DNA from: Actinoallomurus soli
Lineage (GTDB): Bacteria; Actinomycetota; Actinomycetes; Streptosporangiales; Streptosporangiaceae
DNA length: 64,000 nt
Assembly: GCF_024055715.1 (NCBI RefSeq)
Contig: NZ_JAMXMV010000002.1
Span: forward strand, 372,001 to 436,000
Direction of reading: 5' to 3'
The translations under genes and the position numbers were made by a program. A model generated the notes under the pieces. That model was not told where the DNA came from. It saw only the letters and a list, made by a program, of their open reading frames with translations, and ran no database searches. The first letter of the stretch is position 1, and the number at the start of each line of letters is the position of its first letter. Of this stretch, positions 23,746 through 31,683 are shown piece after piece.

Positions 23746-26118
23746 ATGACCAGACCCTCCGACGGCGATCCCGCGGATCCGCCCGGACGCCCCGTACCTC
23801 CGCGCGGCGCCGGCGGCCGCCCCGCCGGCCGGGACCACCCGGCGGGCGGGAAAGGCGCCGGCGGCCCCGCGATTCCTCCCGGGCGCCGCCCGGCGTCCGA
23901 CCCGCCCCGCGCCGACACTCCCCACGCCGACGAGGACCCGCCCGCGGACGCCGCTGCGCCGGCCGCTCCGGAGGAGGAGCCCGAGCCGTCCGTCGACGAC
24001 CAGCTGCGGGCGCTCGGAGAGCACGGCGCCGACGACACCGACCTGCAGGACGCGATCCAGGCCAAGCTGATCGCCGAGCGGGTGGCGTCGCGCCTGCAAC
24101 GCGACCCGTCGGGCATGCGGATCGGCAACCTCGCGCTGTTCAACGGCAGCGTGACCGTCGGCAGCGGCTTCCACTTCAGCGCGCCGGACGGGTCGCCCGC
24201 CGCCGGGGCCCGCGGGGTACGCCGCGTCGACGCCGCACGTCTCGCCGCGCAGGTCGAGAGGTATCTGCGTCCGCCGCGCTTCGATGACGCCCTGGACCGT
24301 CTGTGGCAGCACCGTCTGCTCGTCCTCGCGGCGCGGCAGGGGACGGGCCGGCAGACCGCGGCGCTGAACCTCCTCGCCGAGGTCCTGGCGATGAGCGGTG
24401 ACGGAGGAGCAGAAGACGGATCCTGCTTCCACGTGACCGACATCGAGGCGGTCGCCGACACGGACTGGAAGCCGCCGACGGAGGGCTGCGGTTACGTCGT
24501 CCTGCTCGACGGCGTCATGAGCGCCTCCACGATGTGGACCGCCGAGGCGATCGACGAACACTGGCTCGCGGCCAAGGCCGACCGGCTGCGGGAGGCCCGC
24601 AGCTTCATGGTCGTGGTGACGGGTCCACCCCGTGGCGCGCTGGTCGAGGCGTCCGCGCGCAGCCTCCACGTCGTCACGTCGCTCGGCGACGTCGACCTGC
24701 TCGCCGTCGTCGAACGCCACGCGCTCGGCCCGGCTCCGGACGCCGGTGCGAAGGCGGCGCTGCGCCGGCGGCTGGCCGAGTCGAACGCCCTCACCCTGCT
24801 GACCGAGGAGCGTCCGGAGCCGCAGGTCGCCATCCAGGTGGCGACGGCCGTCCGCGACGACGAGGACCTGGCGCGGACGGTCACGGCGCTGCGCGATCCG
24901 ACGGGTCAGGTGCACGCCTGGTTCGGTCAGCACCGCGACGTGGAGAGCATCTGCATGGCGATCGCCGCGGCGGTCCTGGAGGACGGCCACTATCTCGCGT
25001 TCTCCGACGCGGCGGTGCGGTTGTACGAGGCGCTGACCCCGACGACCGGAGCCCCGCCCGACCTGCGGTTCTGGGAACAGCTCAGCGCGGGCCACCCCTG
25101 GATCGAAGTGGTGACGGGCGACGGCCCCGCACCGCCGCGGGTACGGTTCCGCAACCCGCTCGTGCAGCAGGCGGTCCTCGCCTACGTGTGGACGAACCTC
25201 GACGGCCGGCGGCCCGCGCTGCTGGACTGGCTGCGCGATCTCGTCACCGACCGGAACATCGGCGTACGCGCCCGCGCGGCCGTCGCGGCGGGAGTGATCG
25301 CCTGGTGCGACCACGGCCATGCCGTCCGCCGGTACCTGCGCTCCTGGGCGCTCGACCGTTCCTGGGCGTTGCGTCAGGGAGCGGCCACCGCGCTGGCGGT
25401 CATGGGGGCCGACCCCGGCCTGACCGCGGCGACGTGGCGTCTTCTGGAGTCGTGGGCGCACGAGGACGAGACGGAGGCCGGGCGGCGTCTGGCCGCGACC
25501 GCGGTCACCGCGGTCGGCGGCCATCTGGGCGGCGCACAGCCGGAGCGGGCGCTGCGGCTGATCCGCCAGGCCCTCGACGGGGAGGGCTTCGACACGCTCC
25601 TCCCGGCGGCCCTCAGCCTCGCCCGGCTGGTCGAACTCGGCCGTACGACCGAGGTCCTGAACGCGCTGCTGGAGTGGTCGGAGCCGCAGGACTCCTCTCC
25701 GCTGGTGGCCAAGGCCCTGGGCATCTTCGCCACCGTGACCTGCGAGCCGCCGACGACGGTGGCGGATGAGGACGCCGGTCTGGTGCGGTGGAGGTCGCCC
25801 GGCGACGGACCACCGCCGCTCCTGCTCGCGCAGGCCCGCGACCACCTGCCACAGCTCGCCGAACTGTGGGCGCGCGCGCTGGCCCGCAAGCCCGCCCAGA
25901 CCTACGCCCTCGAGAAACTGCGGGACTGCCTGGAGGCGTACGCCGACCACGATCCCGCGATCCGGCGGAATCTGACGGCCGTGCTGGCCGAGGTCGCCAC
26001 CCGCCCCGGGCGGCATCGGGAGCGGCTGGCCTGGCACCTCGGCGAATGGGCCCGCGACGACGACCGTCCTTCGTCGTCCGCCGCCCACCTCCGCGACGCC
26101 CTCGCGCGGACGCGCTGA
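23746..26118 (+). CDS. STAND-like protein with degenerate P-loop and HEAT-like C-terminus
   Basis: This is a 790-residue protein from the ATG at 23746. Residues 1-85 are proline/glycine-rich disorder. Residues 126-147 carry I-G-N-L-A-L-F, V-T-V and G-F-H-F, matching the C-terminus of the preceding protein. A STAND-like core follows: L-L-V-L-A-A-R-Q-G-T-G-R-Q-T (190s-204) resembles Walker A but has Arg202 for lysine and Gln203 for Ser/Thr. Y-V-V-L-L-D-G (250-256) resembles Walker B. From about residue 480 the sequence is helical and HEAT-like (R-A-R-A-A-V-A-A-G-V, L-R-Q-G-A-A-T-A-L-A-V-M-G). Nucleotide binding may be weak or lost. I infer a scaffold or sensor that partners the SARP-like protein. 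Confidence 0.7.
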   Translation: MTRPSDGDPADPPGRPVPPRGAGGRPAGRDHPAGGKGAGGPAIPPGRRPASDPPRADTPHADEDPPADAAAPAAPEEEPEPSVDDQLRALGEHGADDTDLQDAIQAKLIAERVASRLQRDPSGMRIGNLALFNGSVTVGSGFHFSAPDGSPAAGARGVRRVDAARLAAQVERYLRPPRFDDALDRLWQHRLLVLAARQGTGRQTAALNLLAEVLAMSGDGGAEDGSCFHVTDIEAVADTDWKPPTEGCGYVVLLDGVMSASTMWTAEAIDEHWLAAKADRLREARSFMVVVTGPPRGALVEASARSLHVVTSLGDVDLLAVVERHALGPAPDAGAKAALRRRLAESNALTLLTEERPEPQVAIQVATAVRDDEDLARTVTALRDPTGQVHAWFGQHRDVESICMAIAAAVLEDGHYLAFSDAAVRLYEALTPTTGAPPDLRFWEQLSAGHPWIEVVTGDGPAPPRVRFRNPLVQQAVLAYVWTNLDGRRPALLDWLRDLVTDRNIGVRARAAVAAGVIAWCDHGHAVRRYLRSWALDRSWALRQGAATALAVMGADPGLTAATWRLLESWAHEDETEAGRRLAATAVTAVGGHLGGAQPERALRLIRQALDGEGFDTLLPAALSLARLVELGRTTEVLNALLEWSEPQDSSPLVAKALGIFATVTCEPPTTVADEDAGLVRWRSPGDGPPPLLLAQARDHLPQLAELWARALARKPAQTYALEKLRDCLEAYADHDPAIRRNLTAVLAEVATRPGRHRERLAWHLGEWARDDDRPSSSAAHLRDALARTR

Positions 26119-26152
26119 GCACCCCCACGAAACCTCGACGAGAGGCAGATCG

Positions 26153-27358
26153 ATGACGACATACGACCCGATAGTCGAGATACGCGCTCTGCGGTCCCTC
26201 CGGCTGCTCAGCCCGTTGCGGCCGCCCGAGCCGGGCCGCGCGCTCGTCCTGGTGCCGCGCTCGGGCGAGCCGCAGGCGATCCACCACGGTGGATCGGTGC
26301 CCTCCGCCTGGGGCGGGAAATACCAGTCGTCCTACCTGGTCGACATGACCGAGCACTGGCTCAAGATCGAGCTCTCGCTGCTCAGCAAGGACCCCAGCTT
26401 CGCGTTCCGGGGCTCCGTCGGGCTGCTCGCCGGCGTCAACGACCCGATCGAGGTGGTCGCACGCGGGATCCGCGACGTCGGCCGTGCGCTGGAGGACCAC
26501 ACCAGGTGGCTGCTCCGGCAGGTGTCGCGCGACTACGACATCGCGCAGTTCCACGACGCCGAACGCGCGCTGAACGTCGCGGTGCGCGGCTTCACCGGCG
26601 ACTCCGCGATCCGGCTGCGCGACGTCACGGTCGAGCTGCAGGTGGACGACGATGAGGTCGTCGCGAGCGGGCGGGCGTACCGCGACGCCGAACGGGACGC
26701 CCGGTTGAGCGACCGGCGCCGGGACCGGCACCTGGCGATACTGCGCCGCGACGGTGTGGAGGCGCTCCTGGCCGAGATCTTCGAGAGGGAGGGACCCCAG
26801 GCCGTCCTGGACCGGATCGCGGCCGCGGAGGACGCCGAACGCGAGGAGCTCATGCGGGCCTGGCAGACGGTCCTGAACAACTCCGACGTCGAGCCGTTCG
26901 ACATGGTGGAGGCCCAGCGCACCGTACTGCGGCGCTGGATGGAGGGGCCCAGCGCGCCGTTCGGAGGCACCCGGTCGGGCCGCCTGCGCGGCACGATCCC
27001 CGCCGCCTCCGCGCCTCCCGAGCTGGAGTCCGGAGCGCGGCCCGACGACGACCGGGACGGCGTTCCAGGCCGGGACGGCGTCGCGGGCCGGGACGGTCGT
27101 CGGGCGGCCGAGCACGGCGGCGCGACGGGCCGTGGCGGCACGCTGCACGGCGAACGGGCGAGCGGCCGGCCGGGGCCGTCGGAGGGACCACCGGAGGACG
27201 AGCCGGACGGTGGCGCCGACCGGCGTGTCCCGCACGGCGCCGCGCCGGGAGAGCCGCCGCCGAAACCGGGCGGCGGCGCGACCGGCGGCCCGCGGCAGAC
27301 GAGCCGGATACGGGGGGCGCGTCCGGCGCGCCACCCCGGTGAGGGACGTCGCCCATGA
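26153..27358 (+). CDS. SPFH/Band-7-like protein with disordered tail
   Basis: This is a 401-residue protein. Residues about 50-185 (S-L-L-S-K-D-P-S-F-A-F-R-G-S-V, N-D-P-I-E-V-V, R-G-I-R-D-V, R-D-Y-D-I, L-R-D-V-T-V-E-L) follow the pattern of an SPFH/Band-7 domain: a strand-rich part, then a D-P pair, then a helix carrying the A-L-N motif. A charged helical region to about 265 could oligomerise as in stomatins. The last 120 residues are low-complexity R/G/P/E. There is no N-terminal membrane helix. The assignment is by pattern only. Its stop overlaps the PP2C start (ATGA), so it is translated with the phosphorylation genes. Confidence 0.55.
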   Translation: MTTYDPIVEIRALRSLRLLSPLRPPEPGRALVLVPRSGEPQAIHHGGSVPSAWGGKYQSSYLVDMTEHWLKIELSLLSKDPSFAFRGSVGLLAGVNDPIEVVARGIRDVGRALEDHTRWLLRQVSRDYDIAQFHDAERALNVAVRGFTGDSAIRLRDVTVELQVDDDEVVASGRAYRDAERDARLSDRRRDRHLAILRRDGVEALLAEIFEREGPQAVLDRIAAAEDAEREELMRAWQTVLNNSDVEPFDMVEAQRTVLRRWMEGPSAPFGGTRSGRLRGTIPAASAPPELESGARPDDDRDGVPGRDGVAGRDGRRAAEHGGATGRGGTLHGERASGRPGPSEGPPEDEPDGGADRRVPHGAAPGEPPPKPGGGATGGPRQTSRIRGARPARHPGEGRRP

Positions 27359-28383
27359 ACGTCGACGCGACCAGCTGGCATGGAGGGGCCGTCTGGACCC
27401 ACCGGAGCGATGCGGTGCTGGCCGTCGCGGTGTGGACGGAGAGACGCCCGGGATACGGCGAGGACGCCGAGCCGTTGTTCGCCCATCACCTGCCGACCGC
27501 CCAGGGCGTCACCGGAGTGTTCGACGGAGCGGCCGGGGCCGGGGCGTCGGCGGCGTACGAACCGGGTGACGGCACCGTCCGCAACGGTGCCTGGGTGGGG
27601 TCGCGGACCGCGCGGGCCGCCGTGGAGTCCTGGTTCCGTGGCCACGTCGAACACGGCACCGCCCCCGACGCCGAGTCCCTGCGCCGCCGGGCGGACGAGT
27701 TCCTCACCTCGATGCGGCCGTCCAGCCGGAGCAAGATCATCGGAACCGTACGGAAGGACCTGCCGACGACCATGGCGGTGGCCCAGTACGAGCTCCGTCA
27801 GGGCCAGGCGCACTGCCGCGCGCTCTGGGCGGGCGACTCACGGGTGTACGCGCTGACGCCCCGCGCCGGGCTCCAGGCGCTGACCCGCGATCACACGGCG
27901 GAGACCGACGCGCTGGAACAACTGCGCCAGGATCCGCCGATGACCAACCTGCTCAGCGCGGGACGGCCGTTCGAGGTGGACGTCAACACCCTGACCGTCG
28001 GCCTGCCGTGCGTGCTCGTCACCGCGACCGACGGATTCTTCGGATACGTTCCCGCGCCCGCGTACTTCGAATGGCACCTGCTCGACACGCTCGGCCAGGC
28101 CCATGACGAGGGGAACTGGGGCCTGCTTCTGGCCCGCCGGGTGATGGGGTACACCGCCGACGACGCCTCGCTCAGCGTCGTCGCCCTGGGCTTCCACGAC
28201 TTCGCGCACCTGCGCGAGAGCTTCAGCGTCCGCGCGAACGACGTCCACATCAAGTACGTCGCGGCCGGACCACCGCCCGACCACGACCCGGCGGCCGTAC
28301 GGGCCTGGCAGACGCAGACCTGGCACGCCTACCGGGAGCTGTACGAGAAGCGGATGCCCGCGTACACGGAGGTGCGCGCGTGA
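27355..28383 (+). CDS. PP2C-type protein phosphatase
   Basis: This 342-residue protein has PP2C metal-site motifs in order: G-Y-G-E-D (Glu36, Asp37, like the usual N-Q/E-D), G-V-F-D-G-A-A-G (Asp57-Gly58), a T-T-M-A-V-A strand, W-A-G-D-S-R-V-Y, L-T-R-D-H-T, L-V-T-A-T-D-G-F-F and D-D-A-S-L-S-V-V. Such Mn2+/Mg2+-dependent enzymes remove phosphate from Ser/Thr. The start overlaps the SPFH-like gene and the stop overlaps the kinase start, so phosphatase and kinase are made together and probably act on the same target, such as the vWA protein or membrane zinc-ribbon protein of this operon. Confidence 0.88.
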   Translation: MNVDATSWHGGAVWTHRSDAVLAVAVWTERRPGYGEDAEPLFAHHLPTAQGVTGVFDGAAGAGASAAYEPGDGTVRNGAWVGSRTARAAVESWFRGHVEHGTAPDAESLRRRADEFLTSMRPSSRSKIIGTVRKDLPTTMAVAQYELRQGQAHCRALWAGDSRVYALTPRAGLQALTRDHTAETDALEQLRQDPPMTNLLSAGRPFEVDVNTLTVGLPCVLVTATDGFFGYVPAPAYFEWHLLDTLGQAHDEGNWGLLLARRVMGYTADDASLSVVALGFHDFAHLRESFSVRANDVHIKYVAAGPPPDHDPAAVRAWQTQTWHAYRELYEKRMPAYTEVRA

Positions 28384-29576
28384 AGAGACGCGGCGACGAG
28401 GTCGGGGGCTACCGCCTGCTGACCGACCCCACCAACGAGGGCGGGGCGAACTGCATGTGGGCGTTCGCCGAGAAGGACGGCCGGCAGTACTTCATCAAGC
28501 GCTTCCTGGAGCCGAAACGCCCCAAGGATGGTTCGCCGGCGAACGCCACCGCCCGGAAGCTGATGCTCGAGGAGTGCGAGGAGTTCGAGGAGCGGCACCG
28601 CTCGATCATGGAACGCCTGTCGCACGACATGAGCGGTGGCGGCAACCTCGTCCTGGCCGTGGACCTCTTCCACGAGGGGTGCACCTATTACAAGGTCACC
28701 GAGCGGATCGAGACGTCCAGCCTCGAACACCCCGAGCGGCTCGGCTCCCGGGAGAAGGCCATCCTTCTGCGCACTCTCGCGCTGAGCGTGCAGCTGCTGC
28801 ACGGCATCGACGTCGTCCACGGTGACCTCAAACCCGACAACGTCCTCGTCCAGAAGAAGCCCGGCAGTCCGTTCCACGTCGCCAAGCTCATCGACTTCGA
28901 CGACTCCTTCATCTCCGGCCGGCCACCGGCCCGCGAGGTCATCGGCGGGGATCAGTTCTTCGGCGCACCGGAATGGCGGCGTTACGTCCAGGGGGACGAG
29001 AGCGTGCAGCCGGAGCACCTGACCACGGCCACCGACGTCTTCGCGCTGGGCCTGATGATCCACTATTACCTCACCGGCGCCCTGCCCGGCCACGACGACC
29101 GTTTCCAGTTCCCCGCCGACGCGGTCACGGCCGGTGAGGCGCTGCGCATCGATCCGCGGATCGGCCCGGTGATGACCGACATGGTGCGCGCGATGACGGC
29201 GCGCGCCCCCGGAGCCCGCCCGGACGTCGCCGCGCTGCTGGCCGCCCTGAAGGACACCGACGTCTGCGACCTCCGGAGTCCGGCGCCCACCGCCGAGGCC
29301 CCGGCGGCCCGTCCCTCGGCGGGGAGCGCCCGGCCGGCGGGCAGCCGGGTGAAGAAGAACCTGTTCGGCAGGATTCGCGGCACGCCGGGCGGCCCAGGCG
29401 GCACCGACGGCCCCGACAGCCCCGAGGGCACCGAGGGCACCGACAGCGCGGAGACGACCGGGAGAACCGAACCGGCGGACCCGGACAGGCCCACCGTCTC
29501 CCGGGTGCGCATCAACCTGCCGCCGCCGGTGGACCCCGGCGGCCGATCCCCCAGAACGAGAGGAGAACGGCGATGA
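28380..29576 (+). CDS. Ser/Thr protein kinase
   Basis: This 398-residue kinase starts at a GTG overlapping the phosphatase stop. It has the ATP lysine in Y-F-I-K-R-F (Lys40), the catalytic loop V-H-G-D-L-K-P-D-N (Asp149) and a metal loop I-D-F-D-D (Asp172) with aspartate in place of the usual DFG glycine. G-A-P-E-W is the APE motif and D-V-F-A-L-G-L the F-helix. The long insert after the lysine is rich in E and K. The last 110 residues are disordered (T-E-G-T-D-S, P-P-P-V-D-P-G-G) and no transmembrane helix is present, so it is cytoplasmic, unlike PknB-type kinases. With PP2C and vWA it forms a TerY-P-like triad. Confidence 0.92.
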   Translation: MKRRGDEVGGYRLLTDPTNEGGANCMWAFAEKDGRQYFIKRFLEPKRPKDGSPANATARKLMLEECEEFEERHRSIMERLSHDMSGGGNLVLAVDLFHEGCTYYKVTERIETSSLEHPERLGSREKAILLRTLALSVQLLHGIDVVHGDLKPDNVLVQKKPGSPFHVAKLIDFDDSFISGRPPAREVIGGDQFFGAPEWRRYVQGDESVQPEHLTTATDVFALGLMIHYYLTGALPGHDDRFQFPADAVTAGEALRIDPRIGPVMTDMVRAMTARAPGARPDVAALLAALKDTDVCDLRSPAPTAEAPAARPSAGSARPAGSRVKKNLFGRIRGTPGGPGGTDGPDSPEGTEGTDSAETTGRTEPADPDRPTVSRVRINLPPPVDPGGRSPRTRGERR

Positions 29577-30280
29577 CGTCCAATGGCCAATATCAGGGGA
29601 GCCTGCAGTACGCGGTCGACATCGTGATGTGCATCGACGTCACCGGGAGCATGCACCCGGTGCTGGGCAACGTGAAGAAGAGCGCCCTGCTCTTCCGCGA
29701 CCGGCTCGAGTCCGTCATGCACGAGAAGGGGAAGGAGATCAGCCGGCTTCGCCTCAAGGTCATCGCCTTCCGCGACTTCGCGGACTACGCCGACGACGCC
29801 ATCGAGCAGACGGACTTCCTCGTCTTCCCCGAGCAGGCTGCGGTGTTCGACGACTTCGTCGGGCGGCTGGAGGCCGATGGCGGCGGCGACGCTCCGGAGT
29901 CCGGCCTGGAGGCCCTCGCCCTGGCCATCAACGCCGACTGGGAGCGAGGGCTGGACCGCCGACGGCATGTCATCGTCATGTTCACCGACGCGCCGGCGCA
30001 CCCGCTGGGCAGCCCGGCCTCGACCGCCGCCCACACCTACCCGCCGAACATCCCGCGCAGCATGGACGAGCTCTCCGCCCAGTGGGGATACGGACGCAGC
30101 CAGACGGCGGTCATGGACAACGCCGCCAAACGTCTCGTCCTCTTCGCGCCGGACATCTCCCCGTGGACGGAGATCTCCGAGGAGTGGAGCCTCGCCATGC
30201 ACTTCCCTTCCAAGGCGGGGCACGGCCTCGAGGAGTTCGAGATGGACGAGATCATCAACACGATTGCGTACAGCCTGTGA
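29573..30280 (+). CDS. von Willebrand factor A domain protein (TerY-like)
   Basis: This 235-residue protein is essentially one vWA domain. The metal-ion-dependent adhesion site is intact: I-D-V-T-G-S-M (Asp22, Thr24, Ser26), a conserved G-G-G-D-A-P-E-S-G loop supplying the threonine-equivalent region, and I-V-M-F-T-D-A-P-A-H. It begins with an overlap on the kinase stop. vWA proteins of this kind, accompanied by a PP2C phosphatase and a kinase, were described as TerY-P triads in tellurium-resistance-type stress systems. It probably binds a partner in a phosphorylation-dependent way. Confidence 0.9.
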   Translation: MTSNGQYQGSLQYAVDIVMCIDVTGSMHPVLGNVKKSALLFRDRLESVMHEKGKEISRLRLKVIAFRDFADYADDAIEQTDFLVFPEQAAVFDDFVGRLEADGGGDAPESGLEALALAINADWERGLDRRRHVIVMFTDAPAHPLGSPASTAAHTYPPNIPRSMDELSAQWGYGRSQTAVMDNAAKRLVLFAPDISPWTEISEEWSLAMHFPSKAGHGLEEFEMDEIINTIAYSL

Positions 30281-31683
30281 CACCGCGCTGGATCAATCGG
30301 GGCCGCCACGAGAGCGTCCGTCCCGGGTCCACCGCACCGGAGCACCGCCGCGGGGGTGGGATGCCGCCACCGCCCGGAATGCGGATCGACTGCGGGAACG
30401 CCCTTCTTGTGCTGTCCGACGGCCACCTGACCATCGACTGGGGACGGTTCGGAATGCTGAGCCTCCCGGCGGCCTGGTGCGGGGACGCGCAGGTGCTCTT
30501 CGCGGCGGGGGAACTGCAGTTCAGCTGCCGCTTCACCGCACCGACGAGTATCTCGGGATCGCCGGACCTCGTCACGTTCCGGCTGTCCGTGCCGGCCGAA
30601 CACGGGGGGACCGCCTTCCAGATCGCCCAGGCGCTACGCGAAGCCGGCTCCGCGGCCTCGGATCCGCCGGACCGGTGGGAGGCGTCTCCGCCTGCGGCGT
30701 CCGACGGCGTGCCGCCGGCGGACGGTCCATCCTGGGCCGGCCACGCGCCCGGATCCACCCGAGAGCCGTCGCACGTACGGGAGCCTCAACGCCATGCCGA
30801 CGGCCGATGGGAGCCTGAGGAGAGCAGGCCGGCCGATCCGGCCGACCTCCCGGTCCAGTCGCCCACCGCCCCGGCGCCGCAAGGCCAGGCGTACGGAGCA
30901 CCGGAAGGCCGGGCGTACGGGGCGCCGGAAGGCCGGGCGTACGGGGCGCCGGAAGGCCGGGCGTACGGAGCACCGGAAGGCCGGGCGTACGGAGCACCGG
31001 AAGGCCGGGCGTACGGAGCACCGGGATCCTTCGGCGGGGCGCCGGGCGGATCGCCGATCTCCCCCGGCACGCCCGAGGACGTGTACGGGCATCCGCGGGA
31101 GGCGGCGTCCGACCGGCTGGGCACGGCCGGGCCGGTGGCTCCGACCGGCGGACTCGAGGGACGTGGTGGGATGCACCCGCCCCGTGACGCGCCTTCGGCG
31201 GATGCGGGCGCACCCGGGCTCTGGCACGGCATCGATACGTCCCCGCCGGCGGACGAGCCCTGGGGGCCGGCCGAACCGGTCCAACCCGCCCCGCCGGCCT
31301 CGCTGATCGAGTCGGTACGGCCCGCCGAGTCGGTACGCCCGGTCGAGTCGGTGCGGACACGGGAGCGGGGAGGAACCCATCCGTTGTTCGATCCCGGTCG
31401 AGCCGACCGGCCTTCGCCGCTGGAGGGGACGCCGGGGCAGGCGATGTTCTCCGGCCGGACGGCGTCCGAGGCGCCACCGCTGTTCCCGGCATCGTCCGCT
31501 GACCGGCCCTCGGCGGACCCGTCCGGCGTCCGCACGGTGACGACCGCACCGGAGAACGATCAGTGGGTCGGCTTCCGCCCCGGGCCGGACACCGAGCGCC
31601 TGATCGCCCGGCTGCCGCAGCGGGAGAGGCCCGGCGCGGCGGACGACGCACCGGGTGAGGAGAGGAGGTCGCGGCATGGCTGA
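30277..31683 (+). CDS. Repeat-rich protein with a conserved N-terminal domain, function unknown
   Basis: The GTG at 30277 overlaps the vWA stop (GTGA), giving 468 residues. Residues about 28-125 form a compact, strand-rich domain (M-R-I-D-C-G-N-A-L-L-V-L, L-T-I-D-W-G-R-F-G-M-L-S-L, F-R-L-S-V-P-A-E) that I cannot name. Residues 202-249 are six 8-residue repeats of E-G-R-A-Y-G-A-P. The rest is proline/serine-rich disorder, ending with a short W-V-G-F-R-P-G-P-D-T-E-R-L motif. It may be a kinase substrate or scaffold in this operon. The next gene's ATG lies inside its 3' end. Confidence 0.65.
   Translation: MTPRWINRGRHESVRPGSTAPEHRRGGGMPPPPGMRIDCGNALLVLSDGHLTIDWGRFGMLSLPAAWCGDAQVLFAAGELQFSCRFTAPTSISGSPDLVTFRLSVPAEHGGTAFQIAQALREAGSAASDPPDRWEASPPAASDGVPPADGPSWAGHAPGSTREPSHVREPQRHADGRWEPEESRPADPADLPVQSPTAPAPQGQAYGAPEGRAYGAPEGRAYGAPEGRAYGAPEGRAYGAPEGRAYGAPGSFGGAPGGSPISPGTPEDVYGHPREAASDRLGTAGPVAPTGGLEGRGGMHPPRDAPSADAGAPGLWHGIDTSPPADEPWGPAEPVQPAPPASLIESVRPAESVRPVESVRTRERGGTHPLFDPGRADRPSPLEGTPGQAMFSGRTASEAPPLFPASSADRPSADPSGVRTVTTAPENDQWVGFRPGPDTERLIARLPQRERPGAADDAPGEERRSRHG
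30880..31023 (+). repeat. 24-bp tandem repeat, six copies
   Basis: Six head-to-tail 24-base units encode Q/E-G-Q/R-A-Y-G-A-P. The first copy is slightly divergent and two copies differ by synonymous changes (GGGGCG for GGAGCA). The period keeps the reading frame, so copy number can change without breaking the protein. Confidence 0.93.

Noticed and set aside
22533-26088. Long minus-strand open frames opposite the SARP-like and STAND-like genes
   Set aside because: They mirror codon-position GC bias of the plus-strand genes, have no ribosome-binding sites and no recognisable domains.
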